From Fredinandcohnia quinoae (GTDB lineage Bacteria; Bacillota; Bacilli; Bacillales; Bacillaceae_L), in NCBI RefSeq assembly GCF_022427965.1, contig NZ_JAKTTI010000025.1, forward strand, positions 1-64,000: a stretch of DNA of 64,000 nucleotides, in the 5' to 3' direction. Of the stretch, positions 25,320 to 34,084 are shown one piece after another (positions within the stretch are counted from its first letter, which is position 1; each line of letters begins with the position of its first letter). The notes beneath the pieces were generated by a model. That model was not told the DNA's origin, ran no database searches, and saw only the letters and a list, made by a program, of their open reading frames with translations. Made by a program: the position numbers and the translations under genes.

Positions 25320-27212
25320 TTGGATCTTTTTGATATTAAAGGCCCTAAGTTCCTTAAAAATATGTCTATTACTGAATTAGAACAATTAAGTTCTGATATT
25401 CGACATTTCCTAATTGAAAAGCTTTCTAGAACAGGAGGGCATATTGGGCCGAACCTTGGCGTTGTTGAACTTACCATTGCATTGCATAAAGAATTTGACA
25501 GCCCAAAAGATAAATTTTTATGGGATGTTGGTCATCAGTCATATGTTCATAAGATTTTAACAGGACGTGCTTGTGAATTTGATACATTAAGACAATTTAA
25601 AGGATTATGTGGTTTTCCTAAGCGAAATGAAAGTGAACATGACGTATGGGAAACAGGTCATAGCTCGACTAGTCTGTCTGCAGCAATGGGAATGGTCGTA
25701 GCAAGAGATATAAAAGGTACGAAAGAACATATTATTCCAATTATAGGTGATGGTGCTCTTACAGGTGGAATGGCATTAGAAGCATTAAATCATATCGGTC
25801 ATGAAAAGAAGGATATGATTGTCATTCTGAATGATAATGAAATGTCGATTGCACCAAACGTTGGAGCACTTCACAATGTGCTTGCACATTTACGTACAGC
25901 TGGAAAATATAATTGGGTTAAGGATGAACTTGAGCAATTACTTAAGAAAGTTCCTGCTGTAGGCGGAAAGCTTGCTGCAACCGCAGAAAGAATCAAAGAT
26001 AGCCTGAAATATTTATTAGTTTCTGGTGTATTTTTTGAAGAACTTGGTTTTACTTATTTAGGACCTATTGACGGGCATAGTTTTGAAAATCTATTTGAAA
26101 ACCTAGAATACGCAAAAAAAACAAAGGGGCCTGTAATCTTACATGTCATTACAAAAAAAGGTAAAGGCTATAAACCTGCTGAAACTGATACGATTGGAAC
26201 TTGGCATGGTACAGGTCCTTATAAGATAGAAACAGGTGATTTTGTAAAACCTGTAAATACCCCACCTGCATGGAGCGCGGTTATTAGTGAAACAGTTCGA
26301 AAAATTGCTCGTTATGATGATAGAATTGTTGCGATTACCCCAGCGATGCCAGTTGGATCAAAATTAGAGGGTTTTGCAAAAGAATTTCCGGAGCGGATGT
26401 ACGATGTAGGTATTGCTGAACAACATGCTACAACGATGGCTGCTGGACTAGCAACTCAAAATATGAAACCGTTCTTAGCTATTTATTCAACTTTTTTACA
26501 ACGTGCATATGATCAAGTACTTCACGATATATGCCGTCAAAATTTAAATGTATTTTTGGGTATCGATCGTTCAGGACTGGTCGGTGCAGATGGTGAAACT
26601 CACCAGGGTGTATTTGATATTGCCTTCCTACGACATATTCCGAATATGGTTCTCATGATGCCTAAAGATGAAAATGAAGGTCAACATATGGTTAATACTG
26701 CATTCAGCTATAATGAAGGTCCAATTGCCCTTCGCTATGCGAGGGGAAATGGCTTGGGAGTTAAAATGGATGAGGAATTAAAACTTATACCAATAGGTTC
26801 GTGGGAAGTATTAAAGGAAGGTAATGATGCAGTAATCTTAACCTTTGGAACGACAATCCCAATGGCACTCGAGGCTGCATCAATTCTTGCGCAGGATGAT
26901 ATTTCTGTTAAAGTTGTCAACGCAAGATTTATAAAACCTCTTGATACTGATATTCTTCATCAAATATTTGCGGCCAATATACCGATTTTAACAATTGAAG
27001 AGTCTGTTTTACAAGGTGGATTTGGTAGTGCAGTACTTGAATTTGCTCATGACCATCATTATCAGCACAGCATTATAGATCGAATGGGCATCCCTGATGA
27101 ATTTATCGAGCATGGTAATGTTAATGAGCTTTTGAAAGAAATTGGCATGACAACAGAAGATGTTATAAAAAGAATTCAAAAATTAGCACCTAAAAAGCAG
27201 AAAAGAGCGTAG
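25320..27212 (+). CDS. dxs: 1-Deoxy-D-xylulose-5-phosphate synthase
   Basis: Dxs joins pyruvate and glyceraldehyde 3-phosphate with thiamine diphosphate, the first step of the MEP isoprenoid pathway. The 630-residue protein has the conserved [11 protein letters not shown] near 68, the TPP motif [15 protein letters not shown] (143-157) and the [12 protein letters not shown] region. TTG 25320 gives the family N-terminus ([15 protein letters not shown]) with GAAAGTGAGTGA upstream; in-frame GTG 25311 is the alternative. tlyA follows after 3 nt. Confidence 0.95.
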   Translation: MDLFDIKGPKFLKNMSITELEQLSSDIRHFLIEKLSRTGGHIGPNLGVVELTIALHKEFDSPKDKFLWDVGHQSYVHKILTGRACEFDTLRQFKGLCGFPKRNESEHDVWETGHSSTSLSAAMGMVVARDIKGTKEHIIPIIGDGALTGGMALEALNHIGHEKKDMIVILNDNEMSIAPNVGALHNVLAHLRTAGKYNWVKDELEQLLKKVPAVGGKLAATAERIKDSLKYLLVSGVFFEELGFTYLGPIDGHSFENLFENLEYAKKTKGPVILHVITKKGKGYKPAETDTIGTWHGTGPYKIETGDFVKPVNTPPAWSAVISETVRKIARYDDRIVAITPAMPVGSKLEGFAKEFPERMYDVGIAEQHATTMAAGLATQNMKPFLAIYSTFLQRAYDQVLHDICRQNLNVFLGIDRSGLVGADGETHQGVFDIAFLRHIPNMVLMMPKDENEGQHMVNTAFSYNEGPIALRYARGNGLGVKMDEELKLIPIGSWEVLKEGNDAVILTFGTTIPMALEAASILAQDDISVKVVNARFIKPLDTDILHQIFAANIPILTIEESVLQGGFGSAVLEFAHDHHYQHSIIDRMGIPDEFIEHGNVNELLKEIGMTTEDVIKRIQKLAPKKQKRA

Positions 27213-27215
27213 TAG

Positions 27216-28046
27216 ATGGCAACAAAGAAAGAACGACTTGATGTACTATTGGTCGAAAGAGGCTTAGTTGAAACGAGGGAAAAAGCAAAACGGACAATAA
27301 TGGCAGGTCTCGTCTATACGAAGGAAGAACGTTTAGACAAACCTGGTGAAAAGGTTGAGTATGACATTCCATTAACAGTGAAAGGAAATGTCATTCCGTA
27401 TGTTAGTCGCGGTGGATTGAAGTTAGAAAAGGCCCTCAAGGAATTTAACTTATCTGTTGAAGGGAAAATAATGTTAGACATAGGATCATCAACTGGAGGT
27501 TTCACTGATTGTGCTCTCCAAAATGGTGTGAAAATGTCCTATGCACTTGATGTAGGTTACAACCAGCTTGCTTGGAAGTTGAGGCAAGATAGTCGAGTTG
27601 TTGTTATGGAACGTACAAATTTTCGATATGTGACACCAGTTGATCTTCAAAATGGAATGCCCGAGTTTGCAACAATTGATGTATCTTTTATTTCTTTGAA
27701 ATTAATTCTTCCGGTACTAAAGACATTACTGGTCCCAAATAGTGACATTGTAGCTCTAGTAAAACCTCAGTTTGAAGCAGGAAGAGATCAAGTTGGTAAA
27801 AAAGGAATTGTACGTGATCCTAAAACACATGAAAGTGTTCTATCTAATATGATTGAAACTTCCATAAAGGAAGGGTATGATTGTATAAATCTCTCCTTTT
27901 CTCCTATAACTGGAGGAGAAGGAAATATTGAGTTTTTACTACATTTGCGTTGGAATGGTCCAGTAGAGATTGGTACAAATAAATTACAAACTTCAGTTAA
28001 GGAAGTTGTCGATACAGCCCATTCAGTCCTAAAAGAAAATAAATAA
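27216..28046 (+). CDS. tlyA: TlyA-family rRNA 2'-O-methyltransferase (YqxC)
   Basis: The 276-residue protein has an N-terminal S4 RNA-binding domain (about 1-65) and an FtsJ-like methyltransferase domain whose SAM-binding motif is LDIGSSTGGFTDC (87-99). TlyA proteins 2'-O-methylate rRNA in some bacteria; some homologues were described as haemolysins, a label that should not be taken literally. It is in the conserved dxs-tlyA-argR-recN order, and its end is marked by a terminator. Confidence 0.92.
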   Translation: MATKKERLDVLLVERGLVETREKAKRTIMAGLVYTKEERLDKPGEKVEYDIPLTVKGNVIPYVSRGGLKLEKALKEFNLSVEGKIMLDIGSSTGGFTDCALQNGVKMSYALDVGYNQLAWKLRQDSRVVVMERTNFRYVTPVDLQNGMPEFATIDVSFISLKLILPVLKTLLVPNSDIVALVKPQFEAGRDQVGKKGIVRDPKTHESVLSNMIETSIKEGYDCINLSFSPITGGEGNIEFLLHLRWNGPVEIGTNKLQTSVKEVVDTAHSVLKENK

Positions 28047-28053
28047 ATCCCAT

Positions 28054-28084
28054 AGGAATAACATTCATGTTATTCCTTGTTTTA
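28054..28084 (+). terminator. Intrinsic terminator of tlyA
   Basis: AGGAATAACA (28054-28063) pairs perfectly with TGTTATTCCT (28068-28077) around a TTCA loop, followed by TGTTTT. Confidence 0.83.
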
Positions 28085-28085
28085 A

Positions 28086-28176
28086 CGGATAAGAAAGTTA
28101 TAACTTTCTTATCCGAATAAGTGCAACTAACGCCTCTGTCTTCGCCTAAAGGCTCGCCAATCGGCGAGTTTTCTTT
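28086..28176. repeat. Candidate REP/MITE-like element: 30-bp perfect palindrome plus second hairpin
   Basis: CGGATAAGAAAGTTA (28086-28100) is followed directly by its exact reverse complement to 28115, a 30-bp palindrome with no spacer. A further 37 bp downstream, CTCGCC (28153-28158) pairs with GGCGAG (28163-28168) and runs into TTTTCTTT. The unit lies after the tlyA terminator and before argR, where neither gene needs it. It looks like a dispersed palindromic element, but I cannot test copy number. Confidence 0.55.
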
Positions 28177-28259
28177 ATGTAAAATATAAAATTAATGTAC
28201 AATTTTGTCAGATTCAGATAACATATAGTGTAGAAATATAGCGAAAGAAGGTGCTTAAA

Positions 28260-28709
28260 GTGACCAAAGGGCAAAGGCATATTAAAATAAGAGAAATTAT
28301 TACCAGTAATGATATTGAAACACAGGATGAAATTGTAGATATTTTAAAAAGTGAAGGATATAACATTACCCAAGCTACTGTTTCAAGGGATATTAAAGAA
28401 CTTCATCTTGTTAAAGTCCCCATGATTGATGGTAGATATAAATATAGTTTACCAGCAGATCAACGCTTCAACCCCCTCCAAAAATTAAAACGTTCGCTTA
28501 TGGATGCATTTGTGAAAATTGATGCTGCAGGACATATGCTTGTAATGAAAACTCTACCAGGGAATGCAAATGCAATTGGTGCTTTGATAGATCATCTGGA
28601 TTGGGAGGAAATTTTAGGTACGATTTGTGGCGATGATACCATTTTAATTATATGTAAAACGCCTAAAGAGACAGAAATAATTTCGAAACGTTTTTTAGAT
28701 ATGCTCTAA
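28260..28709 (+). CDS. argR: Arginine repressor ArgR/AhrC
   Basis: ArgR represses arginine biosynthesis and activates its catabolism when arginine is bound. The 149-residue protein has the same length as B. subtilis AhrC, with a winged-helix DNA-binding domain (about 1-70, including [18 protein letters not shown]) and the hexamerisation/arginine-binding domain with [16 protein letters not shown] and [13 protein letters not shown]. The start is GTG 28260; the GTG at 28251 lies in the AAGGTG ribosome-binding site. A candidate ArgR box occurs before artP in this window. Confidence 0.94.
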   Translation: MTKGQRHIKIREIITSNDIETQDEIVDILKSEGYNITQATVSRDIKELHLVKVPMIDGRYKYSLPADQRFNPLQKLKRSLMDAFVKIDAAGHMLVMKTLPGNANAIGALIDHLDWEEILGTICGDDTILIICKTPKETEIISKRFLDML

Positions 28710-28742
28710 TTAAATGTAAGGAAAGTCAGGAGGTGTTACCTG

Positions 28743-30440
28743 TTGTTAGCTGAATTATCCATTAAGAATTTTGCTATTATCGATTCTCTAGAAGTTTCAT
28801 TAGAAAAAGGACTTACTGTTTTAACTGGTGAAACAGGGGCTGGAAAATCGATTATTATTGATGCTGTCCATTTATTAGTGGGTGGGAGGGGATCGGCAGA
28901 ATTTGTCCGCTATGGTGAAGACCGAGCTGAAATTGAAGGGTTATTTTTAATTGAGGATATCAAACACCCATGTTATATGAAAGCATTTGAGTTTGGAATT
29001 GAAATAAGTGAGGGAATGATTGTACTTCGTAGAGATATTTCTAGGAATGGTAAAAGTGTTTGCAGAATTAATGGTAAACTAGTCACAATTGCTATTTTGC
29101 GGGAGTTTGGAAGAACATTAATTGATATACATGGTCAACATGAGCATCAAGATTTAATGAATCAAGAGCGGCATATCCAATTATTGGATCATTTTGGGGG
29201 GAAAGAGGTTGAACGATCTCTTCAAGAATACCAGCGAGTGTATAAAAACTTTCTTGCTTTGAAACATAAATTAAATAAATTTAATGAAAATGAACAAGAA
29301 TTAGCCCATCGACTTGACCTCCTCCAATTTCAGCTTAAAGAGATTGGAAATGCAGACCTTCAGCCAAATGAAGATATTGAGCTTACAGAAGAAAAACGTA
29401 AAATAGCAAATTTTGAAAAGATATTTGGTGGCTTACGCAACAGCTATAATGCATTGTATGGTGATCAGCATGGCTTAGACTGGGTAGGTCTAGCTATGAG
29501 TCATTCTGAGGATTTGGCTGATTTAGATGAAGAACTTAAAGAGATACATGAAGCAATTTCAAATAGCTTCTATTTGCTGGAAGAGACAACATATAAGGTT
29601 CGTGATCAACTTGACAAACTTGAGTATGATCCAAAAAGATTAGATTTTATTGAAAATCGTTTGAATGAAATAACGCAATTAAAGAGAAAATATGGTCAAA
29701 CAGTTGAACAAATTTTAGAATATGCTGCATCAATTGAAGATGAAATTGACACGATTCAAAATCGAGATCAACACATTGGTCAATTGAAGATAGAGTTTCA
29801 GTCAGTTACCGAAGATCTTCAAATTGAAGCCTCCAATATATCGTTACTTCGCAAAAAGTTAGCAAAAGAACTCATAATTAAAATTGGACAAGAACTAAAA
29901 GAATTACACATGGAAAAAGCTTCATTTGATATAATTTTTGAAAGTGAAACTAAAAACAAATTTACTTCAAATGGAACAGATAATATTGAGTTTTATATTT
30001 CTACAAATCCAGGAGAACCGATGAAGCCTTTAACAAAAATAGCTTCAGGCGGTGAGCTTTCCAGAATCATGTTAGCATTAAAGAGTATCTTCTCTAAGCA
30101 TCAAGGAATCACCTCAATTATATTTGATGAGGTTGATACAGGTGTTAGTGGTAGGGTTGCACAAGCAATTGCAGAAAAAATATATGGTGTTTCTGTTGGA
30201 TCTCAGGTTTTATGTATTTCTCATCTACCTCAGGTTGCTGCAATGGCAGATACTCATTTATTTATCGCTAAAGAAACAATTGAAGGTCGCACAACTACAT
30301 CTGTAACATCATTGAATGAAATTGAAAAAGTCAAAGAAATCGGGAGAATGATCTCGGGAGTTGAAGTGACTGACTTAACGAAGGAACACGCAAAGGAATT
30401 ATTAAAGCTTGCTGAAAATAGTAAGAAGGTAAAAAAATAA
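28743..30440 (+). CDS. recN: DNA repair protein RecN
   Basis: RecN is an SMC-like ATPase that binds DNA ends early in double-strand break repair. The 565-residue protein has Walker A GETGAGKS (29-36), a central coiled coil (about 150-400), the ABC signature ASGGELSRIMLALKS and Walker B IIFDEVDTGVSG. It starts with TTG 28743 behind AGGAGGTG. The placement after argR is conserved in Bacillus. Confidence 0.95.
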   Translation: MLAELSIKNFAIIDSLEVSLEKGLTVLTGETGAGKSIIIDAVHLLVGGRGSAEFVRYGEDRAEIEGLFLIEDIKHPCYMKAFEFGIEISEGMIVLRRDISRNGKSVCRINGKLVTIAILREFGRTLIDIHGQHEHQDLMNQERHIQLLDHFGGKEVERSLQEYQRVYKNFLALKHKLNKFNENEQELAHRLDLLQFQLKEIGNADLQPNEDIELTEEKRKIANFEKIFGGLRNSYNALYGDQHGLDWVGLAMSHSEDLADLDEELKEIHEAISNSFYLLEETTYKVRDQLDKLEYDPKRLDFIENRLNEITQLKRKYGQTVEQILEYAASIEDEIDTIQNRDQHIGQLKIEFQSVTEDLQIEASNISLLRKKLAKELIIKIGQELKELHMEKASFDIIFESETKNKFTSNGTDNIEFYISTNPGEPMKPLTKIASGGELSRIMLALKSIFSKHQGITSIIFDEVDTGVSGRVAQAIAEKIYGVSVGSQVLCISHLPQVAAMADTHLFIAKETIEGRTTTSVTSLNEIEKVKEIGRMISGVEVTDLTKEHAKELLKLAENSKKVKK

Positions 30441-30459
30441 TACCTAAAAAATTTGTAAT

Positions 30460-30484
30460 GCTATCCAAAAAGGGTAGCTTTTTT
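30460..30484 (+). terminator. Intrinsic terminator of recN
   Basis: GCTATCC (30460-30466) pairs with GGGTAGC (30472-30478) with one wobble around AAAAA, followed by six T. Confidence 0.83.
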
Positions 30485-30591
30485 AATCTCTTTGTAGTTA
30501 TAAATGTTCGCAAGAAAGGCCAAATTAAATAGTGTAACCATCATGGATGGCTGATGGTGGCATGGGATAGGAGCGAGGAGAGTGAAAATAA

Positions 30592-31881
30592 GTGAAAATA
30601 GATAAAATGAGATATATCATAGGTACAATTCTCCTTGTTTCATTAGTGGCTTTAGCTTTTAACAAGCCTTTAAAAGAATATATTGAGATTCCAAAACAGC
30701 TTACCTTATTTGAAGGTGAAGCCTTTACTGTACAAACTTCATTACCAGTGACAACAACTTTAGAAAAGAAAAATAAAACCTTGACATCAACAGTGGAAAA
30801 CCAAACGCTTTCAGTAGCTGGAAAAGAGAGCGGTGATGGAAAGATGATGGTTAAATTAGCTGGGATCCCAATCAAAAAAGTCAATGTAAAAGTTCTATCA
30901 GACTTTAAAGTAATTCCTGGTGGACAGTCGATAGGAGTAAAATTGAACACTCTTGGGGTACTGGTTGTTGGACATCATCAAATTGATACAATAGAAGGTA
31001 AAAAATCACCTGGAGAAATTGCTGGAGTAGAGGTTGGCGATATAATCAAGGAGATAAATGGTAAAAAAATCAATAATATGAGTGATGTCGCACCTTTTGT
31101 TCAAGAAGCTGGTAAAACGGGAAAACCGTTACACTTGAAAATTGTCCGTGACAAAGAGGAGCTTGATTCAAAATTAGTTCCTTTAAAAGATAAAAATGAT
31201 CACGCCTATCGGATTGGTTTGTATATTCGTGATTCAGCAGCAGGGATAGGGACAATGACATTTTATCATCCGGGTTCTAAAAAATATGGGGCACTCGGCC
31301 ATGTGATTTCTGATATGGATACAAAGGAACCAATTGTCGTATCAGACGGTCAAATTGTCAGATCAACAGTTACTTCTATCGAAAAAGGAAGTAATGGAGA
31401 TCCTGGAGAAAAATTAGCAAGATTTTCACCAGATAAAGAAGTAATCGGGAATATAACGAGAAATAGCCCATTTGGTATATTTGGATCACTTTCAAAACAA
31501 ATAAATAATGAAATAATGGATAAGCCGTTACCAATTGCATTATCCCATCAAGTTAAAAAAGGGCCAGCAAAAATCCTAACGGTTGTGGATAATGATAAAG
31601 TTGAGGAATTCGATGTTGAAATTGTGAGCGCAATTCCGCAAAAAATACCAGCAACAAAAGGTATGGTTGTAAAAATAACAGACAAACGATTATTAGAGAA
31701 GACTGGTGGAATTGTTCAGGGCATGAGTGGAAGCCCAATTATTCAAAATGGGAAATTAATTGGTGCTGTGACACATGTTTTTGTGAATGACCCAACCTCC
31801 GGTTACGGTGTCCATATCGAATGGATGCTAAATGAAGCAGGAATTAACATATATGAAAAGGAAAGACAAAAAGCGAGCTAA
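30592..31881 (+). CDS. spoIVB: Stage IV sporulation serine protease SpoIVB
   Basis: SpoIVB is made in the forespore, secreted into the intermembrane space and cleaves SpoIVFA, which triggers pro-sigma-K processing in the mother cell. The 429-residue protein has an N-terminal signal anchor (about 9-24), a PDZ domain (about 110-195) and an S55 protease domain with His237 (GALGHVIS) and the nucleophile Ser381 in [11 protein letters not shown]. The start is GTG 30592 behind GAGGAG; ATG 30607 is a less likely alternative. A poor sigma-F/G-like pair (TTATA near 30498, CAAATTA near 30521) is upstream but not convincing. Confidence 0.94.
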   Translation: MKIDKMRYIIGTILLVSLVALAFNKPLKEYIEIPKQLTLFEGEAFTVQTSLPVTTTLEKKNKTLTSTVENQTLSVAGKESGDGKMMVKLAGIPIKKVNVKVLSDFKVIPGGQSIGVKLNTLGVLVVGHHQIDTIEGKKSPGEIAGVEVGDIIKEINGKKINNMSDVAPFVQEAGKTGKPLHLKIVRDKEELDSKLVPLKDKNDHAYRIGLYIRDSAAGIGTMTFYHPGSKKYGALGHVISDMDTKEPIVVSDGQIVRSTVTSIEKGSNGDPGEKLARFSPDKEVIGNITRNSPFGIFGSLSKQINNEIMDKPLPIALSHQVKKGPAKILTVVDNDKVEEFDVEIVSAIPQKIPATKGMVVKITDKRLLEKTGGIVQGMSGSPIIQNGKLIGAVTHVFVNDPTSGYGVHIEWMLNEAGINIYEKERQKAS

Positions 31882-31897
31882 ACACTGCTCGCTTTTT
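31868..31897 (+). terminator. Intrinsic terminator of spoIVB
   Basis: AAGCGAGC (31871-31878) pairs with GCTCGCTT (31887-31894), with extra A-T pairs outside and a T tract. The stem overlaps the spoIVB stop codon. Confidence 0.87.
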
Positions 31898-31903
31898 CTT
31901 TGT

Positions 31904-32041
31904 TTCGACAATTTATGTAATTATTATTAGGAATTTAGCGCTTCTGGTCGAATATTTAAGTATAATGGAGAAAATTATAAAATTCAATAATATTTTTCAA
32001 TTTATTTAAAAAATTAAAGGATTTTATATTGCATTGTCGAA
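31904..32041 (+). promoter_or_regulatory. spo0A control region: sigma-H type promoter and Spo0A boxes
   Basis: AGGAATT (31929-31935) and GTCGAAT (31947-31953), 11 bp apart, fit the sigma-H consensus. Exact TTGTCGAA Spo0A boxes lie at 32034-32041 (plus) and 31904-31911 (minus), and TGGTCGAA at 31945-31952 is one base off and overlaps the -10 element. A TATAAT at 31961-31966 has no clear -35. The layout agrees with the known sigma-H-driven, Spo0A-autoregulated spo0A promoter of B. subtilis. Confidence 0.65.
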
Positions 32042-32101
32042 TTCTTTCTTTAGAATAAAAATATAGACAAATTTTTTTGATTAGCTTGAGGAGGAAACAG
32101 A

Positions 32102-32890
32102 GTGAAAAAAATTAAAGTATGTGTGGTTGATGACAACAGAGAATTAGTAAACTTGTTGGAAGAGTATTTATCTAGCCAAGATGATATCGAAGTGTTAGGT
32201 GTAGCTTACAATGGTCAAGAGTGTCTGAACCTTTTACAAGAAAAACAACCTGACGTCCTCGTTTTAGATATAATTATGCCACATTTAGATGGATTAGCAG
32301 TTTTAGAAAAAATACGTAATTCGAATAGAGAAAAACAACCCAATGTCATTATGTTGACCGCATTTGGCCAAGAAGATGTAACGAAAAAGGCAGTCGATTT
32401 AGGAGCGTCATATTTTATTTTAAAGCCTTTTGACATGGAAAATTTAGCAGATCGAATTCGCCAAGTAAGTGGTAAAGCACCACAGGCCATTATGAGGTCA
32501 AATTCAACATTTAAAACACAGTCCGAAAATGGTCCGAAAAATTTAGATGCAAGTATTACAAGTATTATTCATGAAATAGGTGTACCTGCACATATTAAAG
32601 GTTATTTATATTTACGAGAAGCAATCTCAATGGTATACAATGATATTGAATTATTAGGCTCTATTACAAAGGTTCTCTATCCGGATATTGCCAAAAAATT
32701 TAATACAACTGCAAGCCGTGTAGAGCGGGCAATTCGTCATGCAATTGAGGTTGCATGGAGTAGGGGGAATATTGATTCAATCTCATCTTTATTTGGTTAT
32801 ACAGTAAGCATGTCTAAAGCAAAACCTACAAATTCAGAATTCATTGCGATGGTTGCAGATAAACTTCGACTTGAACACAAGGCTTCTTGA
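32102..32890 (+). CDS. spo0A: Sporulation master regulator Spo0A
   Basis: Spo0A is the response regulator that, when phosphorylated, starts sporulation. The 262-residue protein keeps every receiver residue at the B. subtilis number: Asp10, Asp11, phosphoacceptor Asp56, Thr86 and Lys108. After a linker (about 123-145) comes the Spo0A-specific DNA-binding domain with [20 protein letters not shown]. The start is GTG at 32102 behind GAGGAGG. Confidence 0.97.
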   Translation: MKKIKVCVVDDNRELVNLLEEYLSSQDDIEVLGVAYNGQECLNLLQEKQPDVLVLDIIMPHLDGLAVLEKIRNSNREKQPNVIMLTAFGQEDVTKKAVDLGASYFILKPFDMENLADRIRQVSGKAPQAIMRSNSTFKTQSENGPKNLDASITSIIHEIGVPAHIKGYLYLREAISMVYNDIELLGSITKVLYPDIAKKFNTTASRVERAIRHAIEVAWSRGNIDSISSLFGYTVSMSKAKPTNSEFIAMVADKLRLEHKAS

Positions 32891-32913
32891 TAGGGTAAGG
32901 AAGTGAAGAAATC

Positions 32914-33636
32914 ATGAGAACTGAAATATTCGGACATAGGGGATCAGCAGGAACACATCCTGAGAATACGATGATATCTTTTAAAGAAGCCGCACGAGTT
33001 GGAGCAGATGGCATTGAACTTGATGTACAAATGACAAAAGACGGCGAATTAGTGATTATTCACGATGAAACAGTAAATCGAACGACAAATGGAAAAGGAT
33101 GGGTGAAGGATTTAACGTTAGTTGAAATAAAAAAATTGGATGCAAGCTATAAATTTAAAAGCAAGTACGGTTTTTGTGAAATTCCCACTCTTAAAGAGGT
33201 TTTTAAATGGGCTAAGTCAAATAATATTTTAATAAATGTTGAATTAAAAAATGGACTCGTTCAGTATAAAATGCTTGAGGAAAAAACAATAGCACTAATT
33301 AAGGAGTATAAATATGAAAAGAGAGTTATATTATCCTCATTTAATCACTATGGGATGGTAAAATGCCGACAGTTATCTCCTACTATAGAAATTGCCCTCT
33401 TATTTATGGAAGGAATCTATGAACCATGGGATTATGCTAACCGATTACAAGCAAACAGTATCCATCCATATCATCCGGTCGCGAAAAAGGAAATTGTCAT
33501 TGAAGCACAGAAAAAAGGAATTAAGGTAAGACCGTTTACGGTAAATGACGAAAAACATATGAAAAGATTAGCCTCATATCCATGTTCAGCTATCATAACG
33601 GACTATCCAGAAAGAGCAATCCAACTTTTAAGATAA
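32914..33636 (+). CDS. yqiK: Glycerophosphodiester phosphodiesterase family protein (YqiK)
   Basis: The 240-residue protein has the GDPD-family signature GHRGSAGTHPENT (7-19, His8 catalytic), the metal ligands in ELDVQMTKDGELVIIHDETVNRTT, and no signal peptide, so it is cytoplasmic. Family members hydrolyse glycerophosphodiesters to glycerol 3-phosphate and an alcohol. The position after spo0A matches yqiK in B. subtilis, although yqiG, yqiH and yqiI, which lie between them there, are missing here. Confidence 0.9.
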   Translation: MRTEIFGHRGSAGTHPENTMISFKEAARVGADGIELDVQMTKDGELVIIHDETVNRTTNGKGWVKDLTLVEIKKLDASYKFKSKYGFCEIPTLKEVFKWAKSNNILINVELKNGLVQYKMLEEKTIALIKEYKYEKRVILSSFNHYGMVKCRQLSPTIEIALLFMEGIYEPWDYANRLQANSIHPYHPVAKKEIVIEAQKKGIKVRPFTVNDEKHMKRLASYPCSAIITDYPERAIQLLR

Positions 33637-33667
33637 AGAAACTCGCCTAATTGGCGAGTTTCTTTAT
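33633..33667. terminator. Bidirectional terminator between yqiK and yqzF
   Basis: A perfect 15-bp stem (33633-33647 with 33653-33667) around a TAATT loop lies between the convergent genes. The core ACTCGCC/GGCGAGT is similar to the hairpin at 28153-28168. Confidence 0.85.
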
Positions 33668-33673
33668 TATTAA

Positions 33674-33910
33674 TTATTTTCTTTGAAATTTCTGTTGAAC
33701 CTTATTTCTTTTTCGATCACGATATAAGACAAACCCGCCAATAAATCCAAGGCCTATGATAAAAAGAAGTAATCCAAGGATAAATTGAAGCCATAAATAT
33801 GAAAGTGGTGAATGCAATATCCCGAAAAATACATCTCTCATAAATTTTATTCCTATTGCCGCCATAAACCCAGGAATCAAAATAATAATTAAGGCAATCA
33901 AACGTTGCAT
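33674..33910 (-). CDS. yqzF: DUF2627 small membrane protein (YqzF)
   Basis: The 78-residue product has two membrane helices (about 3-22 and 38-60) with the motif GIKFMRDVFFG between them and a basic tail DRKRNKVQQKFQRK. This matches DUF2627/YqzF of unknown function. ATG at 33908-33910 follows GAGAGGG with good spacing; a longer frame to 33973 has no ribosome-binding site. It is divergent from bkdR. Confidence 0.8.
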   Translation of the reverse strand: MQRLIALIIILIPGFMAAIGIKFMRDVFFGILHSPLSYLWLQFILGLLLFIIGLGFIGGFVLYRDRKRNKVQQKFQRK

Positions 33911-33966
33911 AATAAAAACCCTCTCAAAAAAGTAAGTATATATAAAATGTAAGCTTTTAAAAAAAT

Positions 33967-33995
33967 TTGTCAAGCAAGGAAAGTATCTGTATGAT
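33967..33995 (+). promoter_or_regulatory. Sigma-A promoter of bkdR
   Basis: TTGTCA (33967-33972) and TATGAT (33990-33995) are 17 bp apart, about 90 nt before the bkdR start. The activator therefore seems to be made from a housekeeping promoter, separate from the sigma-54 promoter it controls. Confidence 0.6.
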
Positions 33996-34084
33996 AGTAT
34001 TATGCAAATTATTGCAGGAAGCTGTTAATTCTTTTGCGGTTTTTTGCATATCCTAATTTTCTAAAATGGGTGGTGGTACTTTCG

